From Candidatus Rhodoblastus alkanivorans (GTDB taxonomy: Bacteria; Pseudomonadota; Alphaproteobacteria; Rhizobiales; Beijerinckiaceae): a stretch of 64,000 nt of DNA. Shown in pieces: positions 44,587 to 57,935 of this stretch (the stretch's first letter is position 1; each line of letters opens with the position of its first letter). Both the position numbers and the translations under genes were made by a program. The notes below the pieces were generated by a model. That model did no database searches, had not been told where the DNA came from, and saw only the letters and a list, made by a program, of their open reading frames with translations. Where the stretch lies: the NCBI RefSeq assembly GCF_022760755.1, contig NZ_JAIVFP010000001.1, positions 3,762,001-3,826,000 of the forward strand, written 5' to 3'.

Positions 44587-44901
44587 TCATTCCGCGCTTA
44601 TGACGCGATAGGGGTCCGAAGGCCCGCCGCGCTCAAGCATGATGGCGCGTTCGGCGCCGCTGCGGTCATGCCATTTGGCCCGGCATTTTTCCAGGCCGCA
44701 CAATACTTCGGGGTAGCGGTGATACGGCTTGCCATTGGCGAGCTTGAGCCCGTAGGAGGTTTCGGGCTTCCAGCCGTCGGCAAGCAATTGCTCGCGCAAA
44801 TCCTGATAGGCCTCGCCAGGAGCGATATTGGCGGCGACCGCTGGCCCGATTCGGCCGACGATTCCGAGAATCACAAAAAATTTCAGAAGCTTCGCCCGCA
44901 T
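44587..44901 (-). CDS. Small secreted protein of unknown function
   Basis: The 104-residue protein has a signal peptide (MRAKLLKFFVILGIVGRIGP, cleavage near AVAA) and a mature domain with LREQLLADGWKPETSYG and a cysteine pair in EVLCGLEKCRAKW. GGAGG precedes ATG 44901. It converges on the DUF3309 gene with only four bases between stops. The aspartate aminotransferase gene is next upstream in the opposite sense of reading, ending 20 bases after this start. No family recognised with confidence. Confidence 0.75.
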   Translation of the reverse strand: MRAKLLKFFVILGIVGRIGPAVAANIAPGEAYQDLREQLLADGWKPETSYGLKLANGKPYHRYPEVLCGLEKCRAKWHDRSGAERAIMLERGGPSDPYRVISAE

Positions 44902-44921
44902 TACCGCCTCCGTGATCGGCC

Positions 44922-49422
<4,501 letters not shown>

Positions 49423-49452
49423 TCCCGAAAAAATCTTTACGGGAGGATCGTC

Positions 49453-51087
49453 ATGCTTGGTCTGATGCAGCGGCGCGAGCTGCTGATTTCATCCATCATC
49501 CAGCACGCCGCGCGCCATCATGGCGACGCGGAGGTCGTCTCCCGCCGCGACGACGGCCAAATTGTCCGCACCACCTACGAGAAGCTCGAACGTCGCGCGC
49601 GAAAATTGATGGGCGTGCTGCGCGAGCTTGGCGTGGAATTCGGCGACCGCGTCGCCACGCTCGCGATGAACAGCGACCGCCATCTCGAACTTTATTACGC
49701 CATTTCCGGCATGGGCGCGGTCTGCCACACCATCAATCCGAGGCTCGCGCCCGACGACATCGCTTACATCATCGGACATGCCGAGGATCATGTGCTGTTC
49801 GTGGACGCCTGTTTCGCGCCCCTCGTCGCGGCGATCGCGCCGAGACTCGCCGCCGTGCTGCGCGCGGTCGTGGTCCTGGCCGAGCCCTACGAAATGAAGC
49901 CGCTCGGCGCCCGGCTCGACTTGCCGCCCGGCATGGCGCTGCATTGCTATGAAAGCCTGCTGGACGCGGCGCGCGAAGAACCGGACTGGCCCGTTTTCGA
50001 CGAGAACGCCGCCTCCGGCCTGTGCTACACTTCGGGCACCACCGGCCGGCCGAAGGGCGTGCTCTATTCGCATCGCTCGTCGCTGCTCCACGCCTTTCAG
50101 ATCAACGGCGCCGACGCCGTCGGCCTGCGCGCCACGACCCGCGTTCTCCCCGTCGTGCCGATGTTTCACGTCAACGCCTGGGGCCTGCCCTATGCCGCGC
50201 CCATGGTCGGCGCCGCCCTCGTCATGCCGGGCCGGCATCTCGACCCAGTCGCGCTGCTCGGCCTCATGGACGGCGAGCGCGTCGATCTTTCCGTCGGCGT
50301 TCCCACCGTCTGGCTCAATCTGGTCAACCACATGCGCCAGAGCGGCGCGCGTTTTTCAACGCTCAAACGAATCATGTCGGGCGGCGCCGCGCTACCGCGC
50401 GCCCTGGTCGCGGCCTTCGCCGAACTCGGCGTCGAGGCCTGTCAGGGCTGGGGCATGACCGAGACCAGCCCGGTCGTCACCTTCAACGAGCCGAAACCGG
50501 CGACCGCCTCCCTGAAGGGAGAGGCGCTTTTCGACCATGCGATCAAACAGGGCCGCGCTTTGTTCGGCGTCGATATCCGCGCCCTCGGCCCCGATGGCGC
50601 GGAAACGCGCTGGGACGGCAAGAGCCAGGGCGACGTCTCCTGCCGCGGCCATTGGATCGCCAAAGGCTATTTCCGCAGCCCCGAGACCGAGATCGCCGAC
50701 GACGCCTGGTTTCCCACCGGCGATGTCGGCGTGATCGACGCAAACGGCTTTCTGCAGCTCACCGACCGCTCAAAGGATCTGATCAAATCGGGCGGCGAAT
50801 GGATCAGCTCGATCGAGCTGGAAAATATCGCGATCGGCCATCCCGACGTCGCCGAGGCGGCGGCCATCGCCGCGCCGGATGAGAAATGGGGCGAAAGACC
50901 GCTGCTGATCGTCGTCCCGCGCGAGGGCCACGAGCCGCGGCCCGACGACGTGCGCGCCTTTTTCGCGGGAAAAGTCGCCAATTTCGCCATTCCCGACCAA
51001 GTGATCGTCGTGGAGGAATTGCCCCACGGCGCGACCGGCAAAATTCTCAAGAGCGAGTTGCGGACGATTTACGCGTCGCGGAGATGA
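49453..51087 (+). CDS. Fatty-acid/acyl-CoA synthetase (AMP-forming)
   Basis: The 544-residue ANL enzyme activates a carboxylic acid to acyl-AMP and then acyl-CoA. It has the P-loop-like LCYTSGTTGRPKGVLYSHRS, GWGMTETSPV, the motif FPTGDVGVIDANGFLQLTDRSKDLIKSGGEWIS, and the C-terminal catalytic lysine in GATGKILKSELR. The pattern fits medium- to long-chain acids. GGGAGG precedes the ATG. It starts 30 bases after uvrB. Confidence 0.9.
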   Translation: MLGLMQRRELLISSIIQHAARHHGDAEVVSRRDDGQIVRTTYEKLERRARKLMGVLRELGVEFGDRVATLAMNSDRHLELYYAISGMGAVCHTINPRLAPDDIAYIIGHAEDHVLFVDACFAPLVAAIAPRLAAVLRAVVVLAEPYEMKPLGARLDLPPGMALHCYESLLDAAREEPDWPVFDENAASGLCYTSGTTGRPKGVLYSHRSSLLHAFQINGADAVGLRATTRVLPVVPMFHVNAWGLPYAAPMVGAALVMPGRHLDPVALLGLMDGERVDLSVGVPTVWLNLVNHMRQSGARFSTLKRIMSGGAALPRALVAAFAELGVEACQGWGMTETSPVVTFNEPKPATASLKGEALFDHAIKQGRALFGVDIRALGPDGAETRWDGKSQGDVSCRGHWIAKGYFRSPETEIADDAWFPTGDVGVIDANGFLQLTDRSKDLIKSGGEWISSIELENIAIGHPDVAEAAAIAAPDEKWGERPLLIVVPREGHEPRPDDVRAFFAGKVANFAIPDQVIVVEELPHGATGKILKSELRTIYASRR

Positions 51088-51337
51088 GCGAGTGATGTCT
51101 GCGTCTTGGTCGGCGGCCTTGGGCTGGAAGTGGTCTTGACCCGAATGACCGATTGATGTGGTGGATCTGCCAAAGGCTGATCGTCGTCGTCACGCCAAGG
51201 CATGTCGTTGGCGGGCGGCGCCAGCCCGATCCTGGCGCGCCAGCCTTACCTCACGCCATTCAGCCATTTTCAATGATCGGATTAGTGAAACGGGTCGCCT
51301 GGTCGGCTAATGTCGCCTCGCTTGATGGGAGCCGAGG

Positions 51338-53632
51338 ATGAGCGCAGCCGCCATTCGGACAGTCCTTTTCCTTTTCGCCGTCAGCGCATTGGCGGCGGGC
51401 GCCGGCGTCTCATGGTTTGGCGACGCACAGATCGGAAGGTTGTTCTGGTTCGGGGGAACAATCCCGATCGCGATTTTGCTCCTGGTTTCCATCATTCGGG
51501 ACCTCTGGAAAGGGCAATTCGGCGTCGACGTGATCGCCCTGTTGTCGATGGGCGGAGCCCTCGCGCTCGACCAGCCGCTGGCGGCGATCGTCATAGCCGT
51601 CATGTATGCAGGCGGCGCCGTTCTGGAGGATTTCGCGGTTTCGCGCGCGCAGCGCAGCCTGAAAGGCCTCGTTGATCGGGCGCCCCGCGTCGCCCATCGC
51701 CGCCTTGGCGACACGATAACGGACGTCGGCGTGGAGGAGGTCGCGATCGGCGATGTGCTGATTGTGCGCGCTGGCGAAATCACGCCCATCGACGGGATCG
51801 CGCTCGACTCCAAAATCCTGCTCGATGAATCGGCCCTGACCGGCGAATCGCTGCCTCTGGTCCGGCAAGCGGGCGAGGCTGTCCGCAGCGGCGCGATCAA
51901 CGCCGGCGACGCCTTTGAAATGCAGACGACCGCCCTTGCCCGCGACAGCACTTACGCCGCGATCGTCAAACTGGCCGTGTCGGCCCAGCACGCCAAGGCG
52001 CCTTTCATCCGCATGGCCGACCGCTATGCCGCGGCGCTGACCCCATTAACCCTGTTCGTCGCGGGCGGAGCATGGCTGTGGTCCCAGGATCCCTTGAGGG
52101 CGCTCGCGGTGCTGGTCGTGGCGACGCCTTGCCCGCTCATTCTTGCCGCGCCCGTCGCTTTCGTCGCCGGCGTCGCGCGAGCCGCGCGGCGAGGCGTGTT
52201 GGTCAAGGGTGGTGGACCTCTGGAAGTGCTCGCGAAGGTTCACACCGTCCTTTTCGACAAGACAGGAACCCTGACTGTTGGCGGCGCGAGACTCACAGCG
52301 ATTGAAACCGCGCCCGCAAAGACGGCTGATGAAATATTGAGGCTGACAGCTTCGCTCGAACAGGCTTCCGCTCACTCCGTCGCCGCCACCATCGTGAACG
52401 CCGCGCGGGAAAGAGACCTTGTTTTGAGCCCGCCGCGCGACGTTCGAGAACAGGTTGGTTCCGGTCTCGAAGGCGTTATTGACGGTCGGATCGTGAGGGC
52501 TGGCTCGTCGACCTTCGTTCTTGGAGCCGCACCGCCGCCGCCCTGGGCGGTCCGGGCCCAACGGCGCGCTTCGTGGCGCTCGGCCCTCAGTGTCTTCGTC
52601 TCGATCGACGGCGCGCCGGCCGGGGCTCTGCTGTTTGCAGACGAAATGCGGCGCGAGACGCCGCGAGCGCTCGATCTGCTCAGGGCGGCGGGTGTCCGCC
52701 GGATCGTCATGGCGACGGGCGACAGGGCGGAAACGGCGGAGACAATCGCGGCCGCGCTGAACATCGACGCGGTGCTTGCCGAACGAACGCCGGACGAAAA
52801 AGTCGCAGCGGTCATATTGGAGCGGGAACAGAATTTGACCATGATGGTTGGCGACGGCGTCAATGACGCTCCGGCCCTGGCCGCCGCGCATGTCGGCGTA
52901 GCCCTCGGCGCGAGGGGTGCGAGCGCGTCTTCCGAAGCGGCTGACGTGGTCATCCTTGTCGAGCGGCTTGATCGCGTCGCCGAAGCGATTGCAATCGCGC
53001 AGCGAACGCGCCGTATCGCCAGGCAGAGCATCATCGTCGGGATGGGCCTGTCAGGCGTCGCCATGGCGGCCGCGGCGCTCGGATTCCTTTCGCCGGTCGC
53101 CGGCGCCATCGGACAGGAGCTTATCGATGTGGCGGTGATTCTGAACGCCCTGCGTGCGTTAGGTTCGGGCGCGCCGCGCGCCGCCAAGCCGCTGGACGGC
53201 GGTGGCGCAGCTCGGCTCCACAGCGAGCATGAAAAGCTTGGCCGGAGCCTCGATCGGTTGCGATCGATCGCGGATGCGCTCGACGACGCCGCGGGCGCAA
53301 CGGCGCAAGACCTCATTGGCGAGGCGGACGCCATCGTCTCGAACGCCATCGTCATTCATGAACGCAAGGACGAGAGCGAGGTTTATCCCAACCTGGTGAA
53401 GGCGGAATCCTTTTCCTATGGGCTCGCCGCCATGGGACGCTCGCACCGGGAAATCCTCCATCTCGCGCGCCTCTTGTCCCTGGTGAGTCGTGACATTTCC
53501 GAGCCCGAGACGGAGGTTGACGCCTTTCTGATCCGCGACGCCCAGCGTCTGATCGAGGCCATTGAATCGTTAGTTCGCCTGCATAGCGCACAGGAAGAAG
53601 ACCTTTACGATCTCGCGACCGAGGGAATTTAA
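51338..53632 (+). CDS. P1B-type metal-transport ATPase with C-terminal hemerythrin domain (P1B-5-like)
   Basis: The 764-residue pump has the metal-site motif TPCPL (C265), the phosphorylated D307 in LFDKTGTLTVG, and hinge motif MVGDGVNDAPALAAA. It lacks an N-terminal heavy-metal-binding domain. The last 150 residues form a hemerythrin-like bundle with ligands in RLHSEHEKL, IVIHERKDESEVYP, MGRSHREI and RLHSAQEEDLY, so a di-iron site is likely. This fusion matches P1B-5 ATPases such as Sinorhizobium Nia, linked to nickel and iron export. The 250-base upstream gap holds no gene. Confidence 0.88.
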   Translation: MSAAAIRTVLFLFAVSALAAGAGVSWFGDAQIGRLFWFGGTIPIAILLLVSIIRDLWKGQFGVDVIALLSMGGALALDQPLAAIVIAVMYAGGAVLEDFAVSRAQRSLKGLVDRAPRVAHRRLGDTITDVGVEEVAIGDVLIVRAGEITPIDGIALDSKILLDESALTGESLPLVRQAGEAVRSGAINAGDAFEMQTTALARDSTYAAIVKLAVSAQHAKAPFIRMADRYAAALTPLTLFVAGGAWLWSQDPLRALAVLVVATPCPLILAAPVAFVAGVARAARRGVLVKGGGPLEVLAKVHTVLFDKTGTLTVGGARLTAIETAPAKTADEILRLTASLEQASAHSVAATIVNAARERDLVLSPPRDVREQVGSGLEGVIDGRIVRAGSSTFVLGAAPPPPWAVRAQRRASWRSALSVFVSIDGAPAGALLFADEMRRETPRALDLLRAAGVRRIVMATGDRAETAETIAAALNIDAVLAERTPDEKVAAVILEREQNLTMMVGDGVNDAPALAAAHVGVALGARGASASSEAADVVILVERLDRVAEAIAIAQRTRRIARQSIIVGMGLSGVAMAAAALGFLSPVAGAIGQELIDVAVILNALRALGSGAPRAAKPLDGGGAARLHSEHEKLGRSLDRLRSIADALDDAAGATAQDLIGEADAIVSNAIVIHERKDESEVYPNLVKAESFSYGLAAMGRSHREILHLARLLSLVSRDISEPETEVDAFLIRDAQRLIEAIESLVRLHSAQEEDLYDLATEGI

Positions 53633-53840
53633 GCGGATTTCATCGCGACCCAGCGATGTCTGACCTTCGAGTCCGAACGAGCGCAGCCCCGCTTCGTGCG
53701 CCACTGCGCATTTCATCGGATTCTCGACGTTGTTTCGACCGACAGCAGACTTTCAAATGGGCGCCCGATTCGGTCTTAGGCGGCGACCGCGCTCGGCGGC
53801 CTCTCGCCGCCGGCGGTTCCATCGATAACCGAAGGGGACA

Positions 53841-54131
53841 TCAGTCGATTTCCCTTGCGGACTCGCCGGCAGCGGCGCCGGAGGTCAGGTCGACGAAAAG
53901 CTCGTCTTCCCCGCCGTTCTTGTCGACCGCGTGAAGCTTGGCGCACCCGTCCTTGGCTTCAAGACTGCGGATCTTATAGCCGCGGTCGATTATCTTGGTG
54001 AGGAACGCGTCGACGGTCAGATAATTATTTCCTGCCTTGGTCATACAGGGCCGGTCGACGCTCTCTGCATGAGCGAAGCTGGCGGCGCCAACGAGAGTGA
54101 CGAGAATGGCGAGAATGGCCAATTTGCGCAT
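53841..54131 (-). CDS. Small periplasmic PepSY-like protein
   Basis: The 96-residue protein has a signal peptide (MRKLAILAILVTLVGAASFA) and a short alpha/beta domain (FLTKIIDRGYKIRSLEAKDG, KLHAVDKNGGEDELFVDL) resembling PepSY/DUF2874 proteins. Its role is unknown; such proteins often belong to metal or stress regulons. AAGGAG is placed well before ATG 54131. Dyads and direct repeats lie upstream (54173-54227). Confidence 0.8.
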   Translation of the reverse strand: MRKLAILAILVTLVGAASFAHAESVDRPCMTKAGNNYLTVDAFLTKIIDRGYKIRSLEAKDGCAKLHAVDKNGGEDELFVDLTSGAAAGESAREID

Positions 54132-54723
54132 GATTTTCTCCTTCGGTCAGCGCCTGCTTTCGTTCGGGGCGCTGACAGGAGATTTGGCGCAGGCGCGATG
54201 ACAGGCCGCTGACGATTCTTGTCAGCGATTTGTAAGCGTCGCCGCGCTAAAATTACAAAGGGAGAGCGGCTGGCCGGAACGTCCCGAACCTGGGGCGCCA
54301 CGTCGGCGCGACGCGGATTGCTTCCGCCGTTCTCTCTGTCGGTTCTCGACCGAACACTGGCCCAATGGCCGTGGGATCGCCGTTCTTGGCAAGGTCGACG
54401 ACGTGGCCGCCGTTCGGCCCGCCACCCTTCGCGGCCCGATGTTATTGACGACCCGTGCGGCGACGAAACGTCCAACGACTATGACATCAAGACGAAGGGG
54501 CCGTCATTCCGCGACGGCCGATCGGCTGCTGGAGAGTAATTTTATTGGCGGCCTGAAGCAGATGACGCCGTAGCGCCCTTGGCCAATTCCGCCGGAGCGC
54601 TTCGGCGCAAATATCAAGCTCGCGGAACTCGCGGAGCGTCCGCAATTTGCGAATTTGCGGTCGCTGCAACCTCATCCTCATATAAGTGTTGAGGGTCGAA
54701 ATTCGATATTGCCACCGCTCCGC
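54132..54723. other. Non-coding region between the PepSY-like gene and the efflux operon
   Basis: Nearly 600 bases contain no convincing gene. Close to the PepSY-like start there are two TGACAGG copies 26 bases apart (54173-54179, 54199-54205) and a perfect 7-bp hairpin CGCTGAC/GTCAGCG (54207-54213, 54221-54227), which may be regulator sites. The rest (54240-54660) has open frames that look like noise. It may be decayed coding sequence, but I recognise nothing. Confidence 0.5.
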
Positions 54724-56358
54724 TCAGCCGCCGCCTGCCGCAGCCACCGGAAAAGTCGTTTCCCACCCGCCGCCGAGCGCCTTGAACAATTGCACCAGGT
54801 CGAGGCCGAGATTGGTCGTGCTGTCGGCGAGCCTTTGTTCCCCGAACAGCGCGGTGCGCTGGGCGTTCAGCACATTGATATATTCCTCGACGCCCTTCTT
54901 GTAGCGGCCGCGGGCGATGTCGAGCGCGAGGCGGGCGTGCTCGACCTGGGCCTTGAGCCTGGCGTGGCGCTCCTGCTCCAGCCGATGCGCGGTCAGGGCG
55001 TTGACGACGTCATGCCAGGCCTGCAGCACGGTGCGGTGATAGTTGAGCGCCGCCTCCTGCTGCTGCGCGGTGCGCAATTCGACCGTGCTCTTCAGCCTTC
55101 CGGCGTTGAAGATCGGCAATTGCACGCTCGGGCCGAAACTATATTGCAGCGAACTCGCCCACCACATTTTGGGCAATGTGAGCGCATCGAAGCCCGAAGC
55201 GCCGTTGAGCTGCACGCTCGGATAAAAGGCCGCGACCGCGACGCCGATATTGGCCGTCGCCTCGTGCAATTTGGCCTCGGCGGCGCGAATGTCGGGGCGC
55301 CGCCGCGCCAGCTCCGAGGGCACACCGACCGGGGCCGCCGGCGGCGTCACCGGCGTGGGGCGCGGCGTGGCGAGTTTCGAGCGCAGGGCGCCCGGCGGCT
55401 CGTCGAGCAGGAAGGACAGAGCGTTGATCAGCTCGGATTCCCGCTGCTCCAGTCCCGGCAGTTCGGCCTTGACCGATTCGATCTGGGCGGCGGCGTTTTC
55501 GGTGTCGAGCGCGCTTTGCATGCCGGAGCTCTGGCGCTCCTGCGCGACCTTGAGCACGTCCTCGCTGATCTTCAGATTGTCGCGCGCAATGGCGAGCTGC
55601 ACCTGCGCCCCGCGCAGGGAAATATAGTCCCGCGCCACCTCGGCCAGCGCCGAGACCAGAGCGCCGCGGCGCTGCTCGGCGTTCGCCTGGACCTCGGCGT
55701 TGGCGGCTTCGACCTGGCGCCGCACATGGCCCCACAGGTCCAGCTCCCAGGAAGCGTCGAAGCCGGTGTAATAATCGGTGATCGGCTGGATGGAGAAAGG
55801 CTGCCCCGCCGGAACGAGCGGCTGCATCAGGCTCACGATGCCGTTCTGGCTGAAATTCTCGTGGTTGACCTTGGCGTCGCCGTTGATCGTCGGCAATTGC
55901 TGCGAGGCCGCGACATTGCGCTCGGATCGGCTTTCCGCCAGCCTGATCGTCGCCGCGCGCACGCCGAGATTGGCCGCGGCGACCTGCTGTTCGAGTCCCG
56001 TGAGAATCGGATCGTGGAAGATCGACCACCAGTTCGGATCGGGCGGCGCGGCGAGGGGCCCGCTGGCGCCGGGCGCGGCGAAGGGTTTTTCGGGCAGGCC
56101 GGTCGCCGGCGGTTTGAAGTCAGGCCCGACCGAACAGCCGGCGAGCATCGCGAGACCCGCCAAAGCGGCGAGCCTGCGCGCCGCGCGTCGCGCGCTGCCG
56201 CGCGTCGCATGGTCCAGAGCCGTGATTGCGATGAGCCGAAGGCGACGAAGCAGTCCAAAACGCCTCGCCGGCGCCACCGGGTCGCCGGCGCGGATTGCTT
56301 CGCTGCGCTCGCAACGACGACGCCAATGACGAGGCGTGGAGGGCCGCGATCTCGTCAA
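54724..56358 (-). CDS. NodT-family outer-membrane efflux lipoprotein
   Basis: The outer-membrane channel of a tripartite pump. The mature part begins at the lipobox cysteine in LAMLAGCSVGPDFKPP, with two outer-membrane-efflux repeats (WELDLWGHVRRQVEAANAEVQA; ARRRPDIRAAEAKLHEATANIGVAVAAFYPSV). No ATG is available for a normal signal peptide. The frame opens at a TTG (56358) overlapping the emrB stop, giving about 70 residues before the lipobox, part of them encoded by a palindromic repeat (56221-56330). The gene body is intact; the start and export signal may be compromised. Confidence 0.82.
   Translation of the reverse strand: MTRSRPSTPRHWRRRCERSEAIRAGDPVAPARRFGLLRRLRLIAITALDHATRGSARRAARRLAALAGLAMLAGCSVGPDFKPPATGLPEKPFAAPGASGPLAAPPDPNWWSIFHDPILTGLEQQVAAANLGVRAATIRLAESRSERNVAASQQLPTINGDAKVNHENFSQNGIVSLMQPLVPAGQPFSIQPITDYYTGFDASWELDLWGHVRRQVEAANAEVQANAEQRRGALVSALAEVARDYISLRGAQVQLAIARDNLKISEDVLKVAQERQSSGMQSALDTENAAAQIESVKAELPGLEQRESELINALSFLLDEPPGALRSKLATPRPTPVTPPAAPVGVPSELARRRPDIRAAEAKLHEATANIGVAVAAFYPSVQLNGASGFDALTLPKMWWASSLQYSFGPSVQLPIFNAGRLKSTVELRTAQQQEAALNYHRTVLQAWHDVVNALTAHRLEQERHARLKAQVEHARLALDIARGRYKKGVEEYINVLNAQRTALFGEQRLADSTTNLGLDLVQLFKALGGGWETTFPVAAAGGG
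56221..56330. repeat. Palindromic repeat element in the 5' region of nodT
   Basis: The two ends are imperfect inverted repeats: GTGATTGCGATGAGCC... with GGCGACGAAGCAGTCC on the left, and GGATTGCTTCGCTGCGCTCG...CAATGAC on the right, around a GC-rich centre. This is the well-known dispersed element of Bradyrhizobium-type genomes that reads CATTGCGAGCGAAGCGAAGCAATCC. It lies between the emrB stop and the NodT lipobox. Confidence 0.75.
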
Positions 56359-57935
56359 TGCGCCGCTCCCGGTCCGCCGGCGGATTTGCGCGACGTCATC
56401 AGGAAGCAGAACGGCACGACGAGAAAGGCGACGACGGCGCAGGCGACGAAAGCGTCGGAATAGGCCATGATCGCGGCTTGCGCGCGGATCATGCCGTAGA
56501 TCCGGCCCATCGCCATTTCCTGGGCGACGGCGGCCGTATGGCCCAAAGCCTGGAGGGAATGGGAATATTTGCCCACCAATTCGTTGAAGGGCTGGAAAAG
56601 CGGACTCGCCCGCTCCGCCAGGTAGCTTTGATGGGTCTGGGCGCGCTCGGTCACAAAGGAGGTCGAGAGCGCGATTCCGACCGATCCCGCGACATTACGG
56701 AACATCGAGAACAGGGCGACGCCGTCGGGGTTGAGATCGCGCGGCAGGGTCATATAGGCCACGGTGCTGATCGGAACGAACAGAAAGGCCAGCGCCGTGG
56801 TCTGGAACAGGCGCATCAACACCAGCCCGCCGAAATTGATATTGGCGGCGAGGTGGCTCGAATAGAGCATCGAAAAGCCCATGATGGTGAAGCCCGCCGC
56901 AATGAGATTGCGCGCGGGGGTGATTCTCAGCAGCCGTCCGACGATCGGGATTAGGGCGATCACCATCAGGCCGCCCGGCGACAGGATCAGGCCCGACCAG
57001 GTCGCGGTGTAACTGAGATATTCCTGCGCCAATTGCGGGATCATCACCGCGCTGGAATAGAGGATGCCGCCGGTCGCCGCGATCATCAGGCAGCCGGTGG
57101 AGAAATTGCGGTCCTTGAAGACGTCGAGATGAACGATCGGCCGTCGCGCGATCAGCAGCCAGAAGATCGCGCCCAGGATGCCGAGAAAGGCGAGCAGCGC
57201 CATCACCTGGATGAAGGGCGAGCCGAACCAATCCTCGTCCTCGCCGCGGTCCAGCATCACTTCGAGCGAGCCGAGCCCGATGGCGATGAGGGACAGGCCG
57301 ATGAAATCCAGGCCGCGGCTCTTGCGCTCGCGGACCCAAGGCGGGTCCTCGACCAGGGCGATGACCAGGAAGACCGCGATGATCCCGACCGGGATATTGA
57401 GGAAGAAGATCCAGCGCCACGAGGTCTGGTCGGTGATATAGCCGCCGAGCGTGGGACCGAGCACCGGAGCGACGATCGTCGCCATGGCCGCGACGCCGAA
57501 GGCCGCCCCGCGCCGCGCCGGCGGGAAAGTGTCGAGGATGATCGACTGCTGGTTCGGCTGCATGCCGCCGCCGAAAAAGCCCTGGGCGAGGCGGAAGACG
57601 ATGAGTTGCCCGAGACTTTGCGCCGAGCCGCACAGGAAGGAAAAGAAAGTGAACATTGCAATGCAGATGACGAAATAGCGCTTGCGCCCGAGCAGATCGC
57701 CGAGCCAGCCGGAAATCGTCAGCACGATGCCGTTCGCCACGAGATAGGAGGTCAAAGCCCAGGTCGCCTCGTCGGCGCTGGCGGTGAGGCTGCCGGCGAT
57801 ATGGGGCAGAGCGACGTTGACGATGGTGGTGTCGAGCACCTCCATGAAGGTCGCGATCGTAACCGCCACCGCGATCAGCCACGGATTGCCCGCCGGCTTC
57901 CAGCCGGCGTGGGGATCCTCGGCGGCGTCGCTCAT
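56355..57935 (-). CDS. emrB: DHA2-family multidrug efflux MFS permease (EmrB-like)
   Basis: The 526-residue permease has 14 predicted helices. It starts with NPWLIAVAVTIATFMEVLDTTIVNVALPHIAGSL, and GWLGDLLGRKRYF and ARRGAAFGVAAMATIVAPVLGPTLGGYI are classic DHA2 motifs A and C. It exports hydrophobic drugs or uncouplers with EmrA and an outer-membrane channel. Its start overlaps the emrA stop by four bases. Confidence 0.94.
   Translation of the reverse strand: MSDAAEDPHAGWKPAGNPWLIAVAVTIATFMEVLDTTIVNVALPHIAGSLTASADEATWALTSYLVANGIVLTISGWLGDLLGRKRYFVICIAMFTFFSFLCGSAQSLGQLIVFRLAQGFFGGGMQPNQQSIILDTFPPARRGAAFGVAAMATIVAPVLGPTLGGYITDQTSWRWIFFLNIPVGIIAVFLVIALVEDPPWVRERKSRGLDFIGLSLIAIGLGSLEVMLDRGEDEDWFGSPFIQVMALLAFLGILGAIFWLLIARRPIVHLDVFKDRNFSTGCLMIAATGGILYSSAVMIPQLAQEYLSYTATWSGLILSPGGLMVIALIPIVGRLLRITPARNLIAAGFTIMGFSMLYSSHLAANINFGGLVLMRLFQTTALAFLFVPISTVAYMTLPRDLNPDGVALFSMFRNVAGSVGIALSTSFVTERAQTHQSYLAERASPLFQPFNELVGKYSHSLQALGHTAAVAQEMAMGRIYGMIRAQAAIMAYSDAFVACAVVAFLVVPFCFLMTSRKSAGGPGAAH

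Noticed and set aside
51153-51341. Possible 62-residue protein before the P1B ATPase
   Set aside because: No good ribosome site or family resemblance; it runs into the ATPase start region. It could be decayed sequence, but I could not show it.
54219-54539. Possible 106-residue protein upstream of the efflux operon
   Set aside because: No ribosome-binding site at a credible position, biased composition and no recognised motif; treated as non-coding.
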